DNA from: Aporrectodea caliginosa
Taxonomy: Eukaryota; Annelida; Clitellata; Crassiclitellata; Lumbricidae
Length of the DNA: 64,000 bases
Assembly (NCBI GenBank): GCA_020284085.1
Contig: JACEVL010000798.1
Coordinates: forward strand, 1,456,001-1,520,000
Direction: 5' to 3'
Shown: positions 32,873 through 41,295 of the stretch, one piece after another
How the letters are laid out: every line of letters starts with the position of its first letter
Position numbering within the stretch: position 1 is the first letter of the stretch
The notes under the pieces: model-generated
Seen by the model: only the letters and a program-made list of their open reading frames with translations
The model's database searches: none
Told to the model about the DNA's origin: nothing
Program-made: the position numbers and the translations under genes

Positions 32873-34808
32873 TAATAATAATTAATTAATTAATTAATTA
32901 ACAACTTCCATAAAAATATTAATGGCAGACGTTTACTTTCAACTAGTTGAATTCCTAATTTTTTTCTTTGTTTTAAAAAAACTGTTACTTTTCTCTGTTG
33001 AGATCTTCCGTAAATCTGTTTACTTTCTGATTTCATAATAAATTGTTTAATACCATGATAAAGAGCTGCTACACAGATGCACTGAATGAATGATTTAATT
33101 AATTAGTTTTCCTAATTATCAGTGTCGTTGAACACAGATATGACTATTCAGAGCCATTACATGTGTACATACAATAGAAGTATCTCGATGAACATGTGTA
33201 TGCATATACGTAGCACACCCTCTCTCCATCCGTCCATCCATCCGTCCGTCCGTTCGTCCACCCATCCATCCGTCCGTCCGTCCGTCCGTCCGTCCGTCCA
33301 TCCATCCATCCATCCATCCATTTATCCATCCATCCATCCATCCATCCATCCATCCATCCATCCATCCATCCATCCATCCATCCATCCATCCATCCATCCA
33401 TCCATCCATCCATCCATCCACTTAATAATCAATCCGTCCTTCTACCTGCAGATCCATCCTTTCATCAACATGTATACTTCTCTCATCCATCCATTATTCC
33501 GTCATCTATCCATTCATCATCCATCCATCCATCATCTGCTTATCTTTTTTCTGTCATCCATGTATCCATCCTGAGTCCATCCATCTATCTTCTGTTTAGA
33601 AGCAGACTAACCACACCCATACATTTCGAAATAAATAACATTCTCTGTATTAAACTATCAGTAGCGCCTCTCCCCCTCCCCGTCCCTCTGGAGTTACGCT
33701 TATAATCAACCACAGTATTAGTTTACACAGCCAGGAAAGGAGGTAGGAGGAGGAATAAGAACTGGAGGAAAAGGGTGAACAGCCGTAGGAGGGCAAAGGA
33801 GGGCTACAAGAAGGGAGAGGGGAAGGAGGAGGGCGAGGAAGACGAACTGGAGAGGCAGATAAGGAGCGAGAAAAGGAAGAAAGAAGGAAGGAAAGGTTAT
33901 GCAGATGAGGAGGATGAGAAGAAGAATGAGAGGAGATGGAACCGGAGAATATGGAAGAGTAATCGAAAGCGGAACATGAGGAGGAAGAACACGAGTAGGA
34001 ACAGGAGAAGGAATAAGAGTAGGAAGAGGAAAAGTAACACGAGAAGAAGGAACAAGAGTAGGAAGAGAAGAAGGAGCATGAGGAGGAGCAGGAGTAAGAA
34101 GAGGAGAAGGAAAAGGAGAAGAATGAGAAACAAGAGTAGGAAGAGGAGAAGGAAACTGAAAAGTAGGCAAAGGACATTAGGAGGAGGAGGAGGAGGTGGA
34201 GGAATAGGAGGAGAGGAAGAGAAGTAAGATGAGAAGGAAGACGAAAACAAAGAAAAGAAGAAAAAGTAGTAGGAAAGGGAAGAGCAGAATGAGACAAGAA
34301 GAGGTGAAAAGTATCAAGAGGAGGAGGAGGAGACAGAGAGGAAAAGAAGGAGGAAAAAGGAGCAACAAAAGAAGGGAAGTGGAGAAAGCAGTAGAAAAGG
34401 AGGAGAAAGAGGAGGAGGAGATGAGAAAATGAGAATAGGGAGGAGAAAAGTAGCTAGAAGAAAAGTGGAAGAAGGATGAGGAGGAGAAGGAGAAGGAGGA
34501 GGAGGATAAATGAGAAGAACGCGGAAAAGGAAAATTTAGTGGTGGAGGATAAAAGGAGGGGCAAGAGGGTTAGAATGAAAAGGAGCAGGAGGAGGAGTAG
34601 GAAGAACAAAAAGAAGAGAAGAAGGAGGAGGAGAATGAATTAGTCTTCTCACCCAACTTAGACTACTTCGTACTCGACGGCATCAGAATTGAAACCAAAG
34701 CCTCCCCTCCCTCTCTCCATTCCTCCCTCCCCTCACACTCACCATCGGCGTAAGCTGCGTGGCTCCACCATATCCATCCGATTGACTCAGCCACATCATA
34801 ACCGACAT
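12156..34808 (-). CDS. Rbfox: RBFOX (Fox-1) RNA-binding splicing regulator, ten-exon gene model
   Basis: Coding exons on the - strand, 5' to 3': 34743-34808, 26251-26472, 23791-23895, 22400-22453, 19944-20036, 15402-15462, 14485-14665, 13716-13767, 12780-12862 and 12156-12270. Phases join without a break and sum to 1032 nt, 343 residues plus stop. The single RRM covers about residues 110-190: RNP2-like LHISNI (112-117) and RNP1 KGFGFVTF (149-156). His113, Phe119, Phe151 and Phe153 match residues that read UGCAUG in human RBFOX1 (His120, Phe126, Phe158, Phe160, from memory). Exon sizes 54, 93 and 61 nt equal those I recall for vertebrate RBFOX. The C-terminal half is Ala/Tyr/Gly-rich, with VYQDPF and [10 protein letters not shown] matching RBFOX VYQDGF and YGRVYAADPY. 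The product should be a nuclear regulator of alternative splicing. The vertebrate 54-nt GWKLNPVVGAVY exon was not found. Introns hold several transposons. Confidence 0.9.
12360..12640 (-). mobile_element. LINE 3' end (endonuclease/RT type), in RBFOX intron 9
   Basis: On the - strand it reads [18 protein letters not shown], then a segment ending in 'gactggcgtcaggaattgatgatgatg' form (with small changes). The same ending is at 40345-40475, 47958-48060 and 55238-55440. The tail is an ATG repeat. Confidence 0.7.
12780..12862 (-). CDS. Rbfox: RBFOX coding exon 9
   Basis: Starts after TTTTGTAG and ends at CCAAG|GTAAGT. It codes for [20 protein letters not shown] and a further PTVG-type tail, matching the Ala/Tyr-rich region after AAYRY in RBFOX. 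The acceptor is a TAGCAG tandem, so one glutamine may be optional. Confidence 0.8.
13385..13600 (+). mobile_element. SINE family A, 5'-truncated, in RBFOX intron 8
   Basis: Contains 'gagtacactgatcgtacactg', 'gtgggaagatgagacggcgag', 'ggactggccacctgcc' and 'aagaaaatgaagccactagc'. The tRNA head is missing and the tail is TTC-rich. Confidence 0.8.
13716..13767 (-). CDS. Rbfox: RBFOX coding exon 8
   Basis: Acceptor TTTACCACAG and donor CCG|GTTAGT bound one base plus 17 codons reading [17 protein letters not shown], matching the family's VVYQDGFYGA. Phase 2 in, phase 0 out. Confidence 0.85.
13959..14056. repeat. (AAT)/(AGT) trinucleotide microsatellite
   Basis: About 100 bp of AAT and AGT triplets, next to the LINE 3' piece that follows. 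Confidence 0.95.
14095..14455 (+). mobile_element. LINE 3' end with AAT tail, in RBFOX intron 7
   Basis: Contains the LINE 3' signature 'ttgggagcgcctctaaatc' and 'gagtggcgctatacaaatgt' and ends in AAT repeats (14425-14445). It resembles the 3' ends at 32720, 53410 and 61380. Confidence 0.65.
14485..14665 (-). CDS. Rbfox: RBFOX coding exon 7
   Basis: Starts after TTTTTGTAG and continues the frame from exon 6 through a split GAT codon. It codes for about 60 residues including [18 protein letters not shown], comparable to HLRGRGRTVYNTFRAA in vertebrates. Joining to exon 8 in frame needs a donor after GCCAC; the sequence there is AC|GCAAGT, a GC donor that matches the consensus perfectly on the intron side. 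Confidence 0.75.
14765..15030. repeat. Minisatellite of GGTAAG and GGTATGATACCA units, RBFOX intron 6
   Basis: About nine tandem units of about 25-30 bp mixing 'aggtaaggtaagtggtatg' and 'gataccaaa'. Each 'ggtatgatacc' word is itself a palindrome. Confidence 0.93.
15150..15402. repeat. Local tandem duplication reaching the exon 6 donor
   Basis: Two diverged copies of about 120-140 bp begin with 'atccttcaaa' and share 'gacatgcctctga', 'tctctacag' and 'aaagattt'. The second copy ends at the donor of RBFOX exon 6 (gatgctcacc), and the first has 'gatgctaacc' at the same place. Confidence 0.7.
15402..15462 (-). CDS. Rbfox: RBFOX coding exon 6 (61 nt)
   Basis: Acceptor CATTTCAG and donor AGCG|GTGAGC bound 20 codons plus one base. 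It reads [15 protein letters not shown], matching [13 protein letters not shown] that directly follows the RRM core in RBFOX. The 61-nt size equals the vertebrate exon. Confidence 0.95.
15857..15923. repeat. (ATC)n microsatellite
   Basis: About 66 bp of pure ATC repeat in RBFOX intron 5. Confidence 0.97.
16540..16685 (-). mobile_element. SINE family A fragment
   Basis: Inverse copy with 'gcagccatgggtatga', 'acttcattttcttagcctc' and an AAG-rich left end. Diverged, without the tRNA head. Confidence 0.7.
17350..17475 (+). repeat. Dispersed repeat family D copy
   Basis: Contains 'agtgagagtcccaagcctgg', 'aggagggtgacgctaatgat' and 'cagtgtcgttaaactaaaac'. Confidence 0.65.
17600..17865 (+). mobile_element. 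LINE 3' end with TTGTA tail
   Basis: Translates to [20 protein letters not shown], then FKSKLKTY, the usual LINE C-terminus. It ends in 'ttaaggcgcgttataaatag' and TATTG repeats. A related inverse copy is at 51590-51840. Confidence 0.75.
18100..19560. repeat. Degenerate TTAGGTCGGGTCA-type repeat, RBFOX intron 5
   Basis: AGGTCA and AGGTCGGGTCA words recur in two clusters, 18110-18380 and 19280-19560, often preceded by TTA. Spacing is irregular, so this is an old minisatellite or a cluster of sites. Between the clusters I see nothing else except a small SINE A fragment near 18660-18720. Confidence 0.5.
19937..20044 (-). promoter_or_regulatory. GCAUG splicing elements at both splice sites of RBFOX exon 5
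   Basis: On the - strand, GCATGC occupies intron positions -8 to -3 before the exon (20044-20039). TGCATG occupies positions +2 to +7 after it (19942-19937), overlapping the donor. Further copies lie upstream in the intron at 20066-20071 (GCATGC), 20180-20185 and 20456-20461 (TGCATG). These are the binding word of the encoded protein. Confidence 0.8.
19944..20036 (-). CDS. Rbfox: RBFOX coding exon 5 (93 nt, RNP1)
   Basis: Thirty-one codons, phase 0 at both ends, starting [20 protein letters not shown] and ending VVEGRKIE. It carries most of RNP1 and RRM helix 2. Skipping it keeps the frame but destroys RNA binding. Length equals the autoregulated 93-nt exon of vertebrate RBFOX genes. Confidence 0.97.
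20700..22390. other. RBFOX intron 4, no gene seen
   Basis: AT-rich intron between exons 4 and 5. It holds a short local duplication of 'ccaaggccaatgatacac' words near 21135-21190 and TATTG repeats near 22158-22180. Confidence 0.5.
22400..22453 (-). CDS. Rbfox: RBFOX coding exon 4 (54 nt)
   Basis: Acceptor GTGTTTTAG and donor AAAG|GTACGT bound 18 codons ending in [12 protein letters not shown], a stretch invariant in RBFOX proteins. Length and phase equal the vertebrate 54-nt exon. Confidence 0.95.
22818..23060 (+). mobile_element. (GT)n followed by a tRNA-derived SINE-like element
   Basis: A GT microsatellite at 22818-22852 is followed by 'tagtctagtggttagttcag', a box-A-like word, and a box-B-like 'gggtgcaatcactcc'. 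The body has no close partner in the window. Confidence 0.45.
23275..23575 (+). mobile_element. LINE 3' end, RBFOX intron 3
   Basis: Translates in part to [12 protein letters not shown], the APxxWNxLP-type motif of LINE C-termini. It ends in the 3' signature 'aggagtgcctctgagtaggt', then 'gaaggggcgctatataaatt' and AATG repeats. Confidence 0.8.
23630..23758. repeat. Minisatellite CACATGATTCACATGACA
   Basis: About seven tandem units of about 16-18 bp alternating 'catgattcacatgacac' and 'catggctcacacgacac', ending 33 bp before exon 3. Confidence 0.93.
23791..23895 (-). CDS. Rbfox: RBFOX coding exon 3, start of the RRM
   Basis: Starts after TTTTATTTTACAG and codes for 35 residues containing [19 protein letters not shown], nearly identical to the family's [19 protein letters not shown]. 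The exon must end after LLE to join PYGTV of the next exon, which places a GC donor (GAG|GCAGGC); no GT is available at that point. Confidence 0.9.
23960..24275. repeat. Degenerate TAACATAACAATTAACA repeat, RBFOX intron 2
   Basis: About 300 bp in which 'aacataac', 'caattaac' and 'aactaaca' words recur with irregular spacing, probably a decayed minisatellite. Confidence 0.7.
24295..24700 (-). mobile_element. SINE family A interrupted by a 160-bp MITE
   Basis: The left part (24295-24427) has the family A body ('gttagcgacttcattttctt', 'ggcaggtggctgg', 'atcttcccacgagcactgaa') and the right part (24588-24700) is its tRNA head ('cctctgggctaacagttcaa' type). The two are split by the insertion described at 24428-24587. 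Confidence 0.75.
24428..24587. mobile_element. hAT-like MITE with 8-bp target duplication
   Basis: TGGTCAGC occurs immediately on both sides (24420-24427 and 24588-24595). The ends are weakly inverted (GTCATAGGCG left; reverse complement of the right end GGGGCATAGCC). The 160-bp inside is A/C-rich with no coding capacity. Confidence 0.75.
25215..25490. repeat. AAC/AAT tract and compound CCT/CAT/CAC triplet repeat
   Basis: An AAT/AAC stretch (25222-25262) is followed at 25325-25478 by blocks of CCT, CAT and CAC repeated in the same order three times. Open frames on both strands are repeat artefacts. Confidence 0.95.
26251..26472 (-). CDS. Rbfox: RBFOX coding exon 2 (N-terminal low-complexity region)
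   Basis: Bounded by acceptor TCATTTTCCAG and donor ACG|GTGAGT, both in phase 0. It codes for 74 residues rich in Ser, Thr, Ala, Gln and Pro ([16 protein letters not shown] near the start, [12 protein letters not shown] at the end), like the variable N-terminal region before the RBFOX RRM. Confidence 0.8.
26473..26850. repeat. Minisatellite of AAAATGACC units at the 5' edge of RBFOX exon 2
   Basis: About 15 units of about 20-23 bp, each with '(g)aaaatgacc', starting exactly at the exon 2 acceptor. The acceptor's pyrimidine tract (TCATTTTCC on the - strand) is a unit of the repeat. Confidence 0.9.
27205..27350. repeat. (TCTG)n microsatellite
   Basis: About 140 bp of imperfect TCTG with TCTA and TGCC variants. 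Confidence 0.93.
27568..27907. mobile_element. hAT-like MITE, 340 bp, in RBFOX intron 1
   Basis: Ends are inverted: CAGGGCCGGATTAA at the left and, reverse complemented, CAGAGCCGGATTAA at the right (13 of 14 match). CCTACGCC is duplicated on both sides (27560-27567 and 27908-27915). Inside, 'gggccctaagcc' recurs and a segment of about 65 bp with 'aataggacctttgtaccatc' is tandemly duplicated. CAGRG ends and an 8-bp duplication are typical of hAT transposons. Confidence 0.88.
28545..31718. mobile_element. Foldback-type DNA transposon, 3174 bp, in RBFOX intron 1
   Basis: GATTTGAT occurs on both sides (28537-28544 and 31719-31726), an 8-bp target duplication. Each end has a tandem array in inverse orientation: six CCGCTATTCCGG copies at 28554-28644, and eight CCGGAATAGCGG copies at 31589-31709, mostly 16 bp apart. 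Inside these the arms still match (ACTAATGAAGACAAATATAT against its complement). A second array, GATAGTCCGAAG, occurs four times at 29530-29589 and, inverted, five times at 31301-31376. The core is about 1.7 kb of TA-rich simple sequence with no gene. The left arm is longer through growth of TATG-type microsatellite. It recalls the TU foldback elements of sea urchins (from memory). Confidence 0.88.
31860..31955 (-). mobile_element. LINE 3' tail fragment
   Basis: The stretch 'tttatatagcaccgctcaga' with 'cggcgctctcgacc' is the inverse of the LINE 3' signature. Short and decayed. Confidence 0.45.
32070..32680. repeat. Diffuse TTTAGTTAAC-rich repeat
   Basis: 'agtttaactaaaaagt' and 'ttttagttaaactt' words recur on both orientations over about 600 bp. 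A similar stretch with 'gtaactaattcagtaactag' lies at 62160-62250. Class unknown. Confidence 0.5.
32715..32895 (+). mobile_element. LINE 3' end with AAT tail
   Basis: 'gttgggctgggagcgctcct', 'gagtagactg' and 'gaaggggcgctatataaaac' are the LINE 3' signature, followed by about 60 bp of AAT repeat and AATT repeats. Confidence 0.75.
33222..33420. repeat. (TCCA)/(TCCG) microsatellite
   Basis: About 200 bp of TCCA repeat with a TCCG block in its left third; open frames rich in His-Pro-Ser-Ile or Met-Asp-Gly-Trp are artefacts. Confidence 0.96.
33735..34645. repeat. About 0.9-kb purine tract (GAA/GGA rich)
   Basis: Nearly every base on the + strand is A or G, with GAGGA and GAAGA words and rare T or C. 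It ends about 100 bp from RBFOX exon 1, inside intron 1, so the RBFOX transcript would carry it as polypyrimidine. Open frames are compositional artefacts. Confidence 0.9.
34743..34808 (-). CDS. Rbfox: RBFOX coding exon 1
   Basis: Codes for 22 residues starting [15 protein letters not shown] and ending at a strong donor ATG|GTGAGT in phase 0, which fits exon 2. The start is the first ATG after an in-frame TGA near 34948. The N-terminus of RBFOX is not conserved, so assignment rests on phase, strand, the strong donor and the GC-rich context. A different upstream exon could also be used. Confidence 0.6.
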
Positions 34809-34814
34809 CTTCGA

Positions 34815-35150
34815 ACAGCCAGTTCCTTCCAAACAACACTTCCTACAGTCCGCCGGAAAAACCTTCCTTCCGAGCCGTACAACAAACTCTCCAACAAACT
34901 GGCAAATCGACCGATAAACTTCGACTCCGCGTTTCTTCAACCGACATCAACTACTTCTAACGCAGCAGCCACGAATTGAGGTCACGGGGAGTTTGGCCTA
35001 GCGGAGACGGAGGCTGGCTAGGCCGTGTCAGCCTCAGCAGCCCAGGCCGTGGCTGCGGGCCCCGTGGGCTAGAGAGCGCTCTGGGCGGTTGGCGCTGCCA
35101 TCAGCTCCGCGTCGCTCTAATCAAATGATATGCGGCCCTCTCGGGTTTCC
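34815..35150 (-). promoter_or_regulatory. GC-rich region upstream of RBFOX exon 1, possible 5' UTR or promoter
   Basis: CpG-bearing, GC-rich DNA (notably 34980-35110) between exon 1 and the AG tract, unlike the AT-rich introns. No TATA box or clear start site is visible. Confidence 0.35.
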
Positions 35151-35185
35151 ATAAATTCAGGAGAACGGACGGACATACAGGCAGA

Positions 35186-35534
<349 letters not shown>

Positions 35535-35639
35535 GTGAATACAAAGGCGGGCAGACTGAAGGACGGACTGTGAGATAACGGAATATAACACAGAGGATAC
35601 TTTATATAACACAGAGGAAGTTACGTACAGATGCGCACA

Positions 35640-36000
35640 GACTCACAAAGGACAAGCGTTAGAACACACAGATACACGAGGATAGACACGTGGTAAGACA
35701 CACGGACATACACAGACAGATAATGGACACGCACTTACAAAGACAGAGACAGCTGCTGACTGACTGACTGATAGCACACACAAACTCTCACACACACACA
35801 CACGCACACACACACGCACACACACACACGCACACACACACACACACACATACACACACCTCAACAGGTAGACAGAGAAAGACAGACAGATAAAGAAAGA
35901 CGGACAGATAGAGACATACAGACAACCATAAAGACATAGACAGACAAACAGATAGAAACAGATAGAGACAGACAGACAGACAGAGACAGGTATACTTGTA
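35640..36000. repeat. CA- and GACA-rich simple sequence
   Basis: CA repeats with CGCA variants (about 35775-35860) and GACA/GATA-like words before and after. No gene. Confidence 0.85.
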
Positions 36001-36412
36001 CGTAAGTGATGGGGAGGGGAACATGGGGGTGAGGAGCGGCAGAGCATGACGCAGCAGAGGGCGTTCAGCTGACCTGTGGCTTAATTAAGTCACAAAGGCC
36101 GTCATAATGTTAATGACGATGATTTAACATAATAAGTACAACAAGTGATGTTGTACGGATGGAGAGAATAACATAGGCTACGAACACCCGCTGTTCTTCC
36201 CTCTCTCGTTCCCCACCCGCCCCTCCCAGTTATCCCCCTTGCCCTCTTTCCCCTCTCCCTTCTTCTAGTCCACCTTTGCCCTCTTCCTGCAATCCATCTT
36301 TCTTTTCCTCCAGCTCTTACTCCTCCTCCTCCTCTCTTGCCTTCCTCCTATTTGTCATACTCCGCTTCTGGCTACGTAAACTGATACTTTATATGCACTA
36401 TTATGTAGGCTA

Positions 36413-36625
36413 TTGCATGTATGTATGTATTGATATGTGTATGAATGAATGAGCGTATGTATGTATGCATGTATGTATGTCTGTATATTATGTAAGCATG
36501 TATGTATGTATGCTTGTTTTTATATATGCATGTATGTATGTATGTCTGTCTATTTATGCATGCACGTATGCATGTATGTGTGTATATATGCATAATATAT
36601 GTAAATATGTATGTATGTTACATTG
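36413..36625. repeat. (TATG)n microsatellite
   Basis: About 200 bp of imperfect TATG repeat with TGCA variants. Confidence 0.9.
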
Positions 36626-36839
36626 TACATGACATTGTGTATAGTTCAATATACATGCGTGCACGCAAGCAGTCGCTAGGTGGAGTCCTATCCGGGATAG
36701 GCCTACATATCAATATCGCGCAAAACACGTGGCGCTATATCAAGCGAGAGTTTGAACGACGATATATGGATCGAAAGCCGCATAAAGCCGTAGCAATTAT
36801 TATAATGTGGAAAATGTTATTGGAAATGGCGTTTTTATA

Positions 36840-37620
36840 ATGCAATATGTGGAATATATTACCATACCCTAGATGCAATAATTTATAAATGGATTCAAAG
36901 CCCAAAATGATGATGACTGGTTACGCATGGAAACGGCGACTCTTTAGAGAGGGGTTTGCCACAGATGATGATAATAATAATAATGATGACGACGACGACG
37001 ATACTTATAGGCCTATATCATTTATGCTATAATTATATTACTACTACTGCTACTACTGCTGCTGCTGCTGCTGCTGCCCCCGCCGCAATTGCCTACTGAT
37101 ATATCACCCGAGTAGCACCCGATGTATCCTATATACTTTATTTTTTACTAGATTGATTGATTGATTAATTGATTGATTGATTGATTGATTGAAACGGCGC
37201 TCGGCTGTTGTGAGATGTCGTGAAACATTAACATCAGTTTTTAAAGTTCTGCAGTTTTAGACACCTTTAAAATACATTCTATGTTTGTTATATATATTTC
37301 ACGCTTTATCGGATTAACAAGTGCTTCCTCCTACAATCTTTGTTTAACTAAACACTTTTCGGGAATCGGGAACTCGTTGCAATCGTGTGAACGGCATTTG
37401 ATGGCATAAGATTCGTTAAACTGTTGTATCTTAATGCATTATGATTAGGCTTCTTCTAACATTCTTTATTCTTGGCATGCAGGGAGAGGTCACTGATCAT
37501 ACGATTGTTCTTTCGAGTATGTGCAACGACCCTGGACAGTATATTAGTTAGTATCATTTTTGCACTGGCTCAGCGGCTGTGTGATAGAAATGGGCGACGC
37601 CTCTACTTTCGTTGTGGGAT
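36840..37620. other. Non-coding DNA with short triplet and tetranucleotide runs
   Basis: Contains GAT/GAC triplets (36965-37002), CTG triplets (37040-37078) and ATTG repeats (37153-37190), then a family D-like 'agacacctttaaaatacatt' segment. No gene is supported. Confidence 0.5.
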
Positions 37621-37621
37621 A

Positions 37622-37870
37622 TATGACCAGAAAGGGGGGGGCGATAGCGCATTGGATAACACGCTGGCATGGAGAGCGAGAGGTACCGAGTTCGAGTCCC
37701 GTAGGGCGGATATGCTTTGTAGGCTGCTATTAGCGCCGTGTATTATAGGCTGTCTGTTCTGTTAGTAGTTAAGATTTGTTGTTTCAATCGCATAACATGC
37801 AAGTGTACAGCGCAGTGCGTTTGTCACGCGCTTCAATAAAGAAAAGATTATTATTATTATTATTATTACT
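37622..37870 (+). mobile_element. tRNA-derived SINE with ATT tail
   Basis: Head 'gatagcgcattggataacac' and a clear box B 'gagttcgagtcccg' (37689 region). The body ends in 'gcgcttcaataaagaaaag' and ATT repeats. Confidence 0.7.
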
Positions 37871-38094
37871 TGGAATGACCTTTCCCCCTAACTAAGGGCT
37901 AAACTAATGACTGTTTTTCCTCTTTGGTCTCTCGTTCTTTAACGGCGTTAAGTTTCTCCCGGGGGTTTCCCAGGGGTTTTCGTGCTGAGAATGTTGAGAA
38001 TAGTTATTCTGAGACAGGCGCAATATAAATCTATAGATACGATACGATACCAATTGCAAGATTTTGTCAACACATTAAATAAACTAATCAATGC

Positions 38095-38315
38095 ACAGCA
38101 GATTTAGACACCTCCAAAAAGCTTCTCTCTTTTGCTATATATATTCAGTTTGCGTTCAGGATATTCGATTCGTTTCTTACAGCCTCTTAACCGCTGTTCG
38201 CACTCTAGCAGTGCCAGTCCCAAGCATAGAGAAAGGAGGAGGGCGATGCCAATAACACCCTTGTTATTACATTACACACTGTTACACAGTGTCGTTAAAC
38301 AGCAACTAACAAGAT
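38095..38315 (+). repeat. Dispersed repeat family D copy
   Basis: 'agacacctccaaaaagcttc', 'tttgctatatatattcag', 'tgccagtcccaagcatag', 'aggagggcgatgcc' and 'cagtgtcgttaaac' occur in the family order. Confidence 0.7.
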
Positions 38316-38509
38316 AAATGAGTTAGTTAACTCCTGTATCCATCTACGGTGGAATCATGCAAACATTGTTCATGTGGACGACAATGGCCTTTGGTGCCAT
38401 AAGATCTTACTTATTTAGGTGTTGGAATCTATCCAATCGTTGGCTAGACTTCTCCACTGCCTTATACTCGGGTGGTACCAGCCCGAAGCCTCAAACAAGG
38501 AGGAGGGAT

Positions 38510-38765
38510 ACAGTGGCGTCGCCAGAGCTTGAAGGTTGGGGGGGCAAGGCATAGGAGGACAGAGAAATGAGCGTCCGAAGGACGATCGCTGAGGCGCGGA
38601 GCGCCGAGCAGGGGAGGGGTTTGGGGAGGGGGATGTGCCCCTCCCCACTTTAAATTTTTTTGAATTTCCATACTGTAATGGTGGCATTTTAAGCTGTCAT
38701 AGGAACAAAATTGTTCTATTATTTCAGCGCTGATAGGAGCCAACTGTGACTCGTAGCTAAATGTT
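38510..38765. mobile_element. DNA-transposon fragment (hAT-like end)
   Basis: Starts 'cagtggcgtcgccagagctt' then 'gggggggcaagg', the familiar end of hAT-like elements. An inverse end with 'gcccccgcgtggcgacg' is at 45050. The opposite terminus is not found here. Confidence 0.55.
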
Positions 38766-38774
38766 AAATGTTCG

Positions 38775-38925
38775 CGTTTTCATATAGTGACCGTATACGC
38801 CCTCGACCCTGCTCATTTTTCAATGAATTGATTGGCTTACATCCTTCATCACTGCTCGCCCGTTCGAATGGACGCCACACCATTTAAGGTCCCCGTGCAA
38901 GGACCGTGCTACCCCGAGGTTTAAG
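38775..38925 (-). mobile_element. SINE-like element, family C
   Basis: Inverse of the element at 5366-5585, sharing 'cctcgaccctgctcattttt', 'gcccgttcgaatggacgcca' and 'ggtccccgtgcaaggaccgt' forms. Confidence 0.6.
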
Positions 38926-38999
38926 ATGTAGTTTGTTTGAACCGTATTTGAGTTTGACTACAGATAATATTAGCAAACCCGACATTTATTGAAATTAAT

Positions 39000-40330
39000 A
39001 TAAAAACTAGAAAACACATTCAATATCCAAGAACGCCACAAGCCTTAGGGTAAACAGATTGCTGACCAGACACAATTAGCAGACATAGTTTACAAATGGT
39101 ATACAAACCAAGCAAGAAGGATTCAACTACCGAATCGGGAAGCCAAGCAGTGCTGATGCAGTTTTACTGGTGAACAATCGACAATAGAAACAGAACGCCG
39201 ACTGCTTTAAACGACTGTACTCGGGGTTAAAGTGGGTGGGAATGCGCGGGAACGGCCTCCCACTGCTCTCGAGAATTGGCGGGCGAAGGAGTATTAATTC
39301 ATAGATATTTTTATTCCCTTGTCTTAAAACCAAGATAGTGTGAATCAGTTTGCTATGTTTTGTCTCTGTATATATGTATCTATTTCACAACAAGTATTAT
39401 ACCCACACACACGCCACATACATATACATACACATACACACACAAACACATGTACACACTGATGCTTGCTTTTGCGTGCACCCGTTGAGCGAGAATTGGC
39501 GGGCGAAGATGTCGCTCAAAGAGGCAGGCATACTAATAATTTCCACAAAATCATGTTGTCTTGGACAGTCTGTTGGAATGCGGCTGCGTGACTGGTGTAA
39601 ATAGGTCACCCCATCATGACTCATCACTGCGAATAGGAGAGATAAACAACATTGGACTTTTCCCTATTCTTCTGTATATTTTGTGTAAAGCACAATCCGT
39701 CACCTGTTGATTACCCAGACAGCCTTCCCCCATCGCTCCCATTGTGAACCACTAGGGGCACCCGTCGGCTTTCTCGAGGCGTCGGCCTAGTGTGGTCGTT
39801 CCTCTACTTTGCCATGATTTCAATGACTGTCGCAAAATTCTGTGGGCCTTGGTCTTGCACACGGTGAGCCAGACTTTGCCGACAGTGAGATGAAGGACCA
39901 GCATTGGCCCTCGTGTTGCGCAGACTTGTCGAAATTGGGCCGCGTGTCAGAGTCGTGGTGGGAGGTTTGGAGGGGTAATTAAGGCGCAGCGGTGGATTCA
40001 ATCGGAAAACAAGCGACACCGTTGTAGGCTGAGGAGGTGGATGAGGGAGAGGGTCACGGGAGGGGTGTAGGAGAGGGCGATGGACGGAGATGACCTAAAT
40101 GCTGCCCTAGCGTTCTACAGCCTATCATATCGCTGAATAATACAAATGGCGGAATTTCAAACAAGGAAACCTGTGTTGGGGTTTTATTGAAAATTTAAAT
40201 TATAAAACGGTCAGTTGTTGTAATTTATCCGTTTTGGATCGTTCTAGTAGAAGTCGGCATTTGTTACAAGACTTTAGAGGTGAGTGTATATGCACATTAT
40301 AGCATGCGTATATAATTATGTATATATATA
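39000..40330. other. Non-coding DNA, no gene seen
   Basis: Includes a short ACAT/CACA tract near 39400-39460. The minus-strand frame at 39804-40019 has no recognisable motif and I do not call it. Confidence 0.45.
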
Positions 40331-40344
40331 ATATATATTCAGTT

Positions 40345-40480
40345 CCTGACGCCAGCCATTTTGGCTGCGATGGGTACGAATAAATGTCTTCATTTAAACA
40401 GTATTTGGCCTATCTATCTAGCGTAGTCTCGGCTTGCCTCTGCTTCTCGTTCCACTTCCATCGAATCGTGCATATTCAAC
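40345..40480 (-). mobile_element. LINE 3' end remnant
   Basis: 'ttcctgacgccagccatttt' followed by 'ggctgcgatgggtacgaata' and 'agtctcggcttgcctctgct' is the same - strand LINE end as at 12360-12640. Confidence 0.65.
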
Positions 40481-41029
40481 ATGTCTTATCACTTTTCAGC
40501 AAGATCCTTTCTCGTGTTTGGCTCGTTCTGCTCAGTCACAAATCCATTTTGCTATCAGCCTAAAACTTCACTTTTTCACATTGTTTATCCACCGTAGGCT
40601 GTCTCTCAACAGACCGACCTGGATGTTGATATGATGACAACATGGTTTTTGTGTGCCATCGGTTGTTGTCTTGTGCATTATATACAGGCGCTGTAGAAGT
40701 TATTAATATTATTAAAATGATAATATAATTTATTTAACTGTATGACTAAGACTGTTTTATGGTGCTGGGAGTTATGTTATTGAATAGTAGTGAATGTCTG
40801 CATGTGCCAGTTTTGACATACCTTTTAAACTATCGATATCTTGGTCTGTTAACTGAAAGTATGAAAATAGTAGCAAATTTGTTACCTCACATACATTTAG
40901 ATAACTTTTGTAGGCTATGTGTTAATGTCTTAGGTTACATTCAAATGGGTGCACAGTAGTCAATACAATACGGTACAGTACAATTGTATTTGATATTACC
41001 CTCCTTTCAAAGTTCACAAGTGCGGACAT

Positions 41030-41295
41030 GACCAGACAGCTGAACATTGCTGGCTCTGAGCAGTTAAGTGAAGGACTTGCTCAAGGTCCTTCGACAGTGA
41101 CCTCTGGCTTGAATAGTCAATCGTTGGCATACTAGGCTGTCAACCTTGAGATTGGGTATTTAAATCCACTCCAGGTTACACAGGTATTGAAATGTCTGTT
41201 TTACCTTGCAAGCATATACAATGACTGGACTTCTGGTGGCAAGATGAGGTGGCGAGAACAGATCACCCTCACTCATGGACCTGTACGTTAACATA
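41030..41295 (+). mobile_element. Decayed SINE B and SINE A sequences
   Basis: 'aaggacttgctcaaggtcct' belongs to the SINE B body. Next to it 'ctaggctgtcaaccttgaga' and 'ggcaagatgaggtggcgaga' are SINE A words. The order suggests two insertions, both eroded. Confidence 0.5.

Noticed and set aside
33650..34432. Lys/Arg/Glu-rich and Leu/Ser/Phe-rich open frames
   Set aside because: They arise because a purine tract lacks T-containing stop codons on one strand and has few on the other; there is no domain or splice signal.
37622..37700. A tRNA gene
   Set aside because: Box A and B words are present, but the sequence continues as a SINE body with an ATT tail, and no acceptor-stem pairing is evident.
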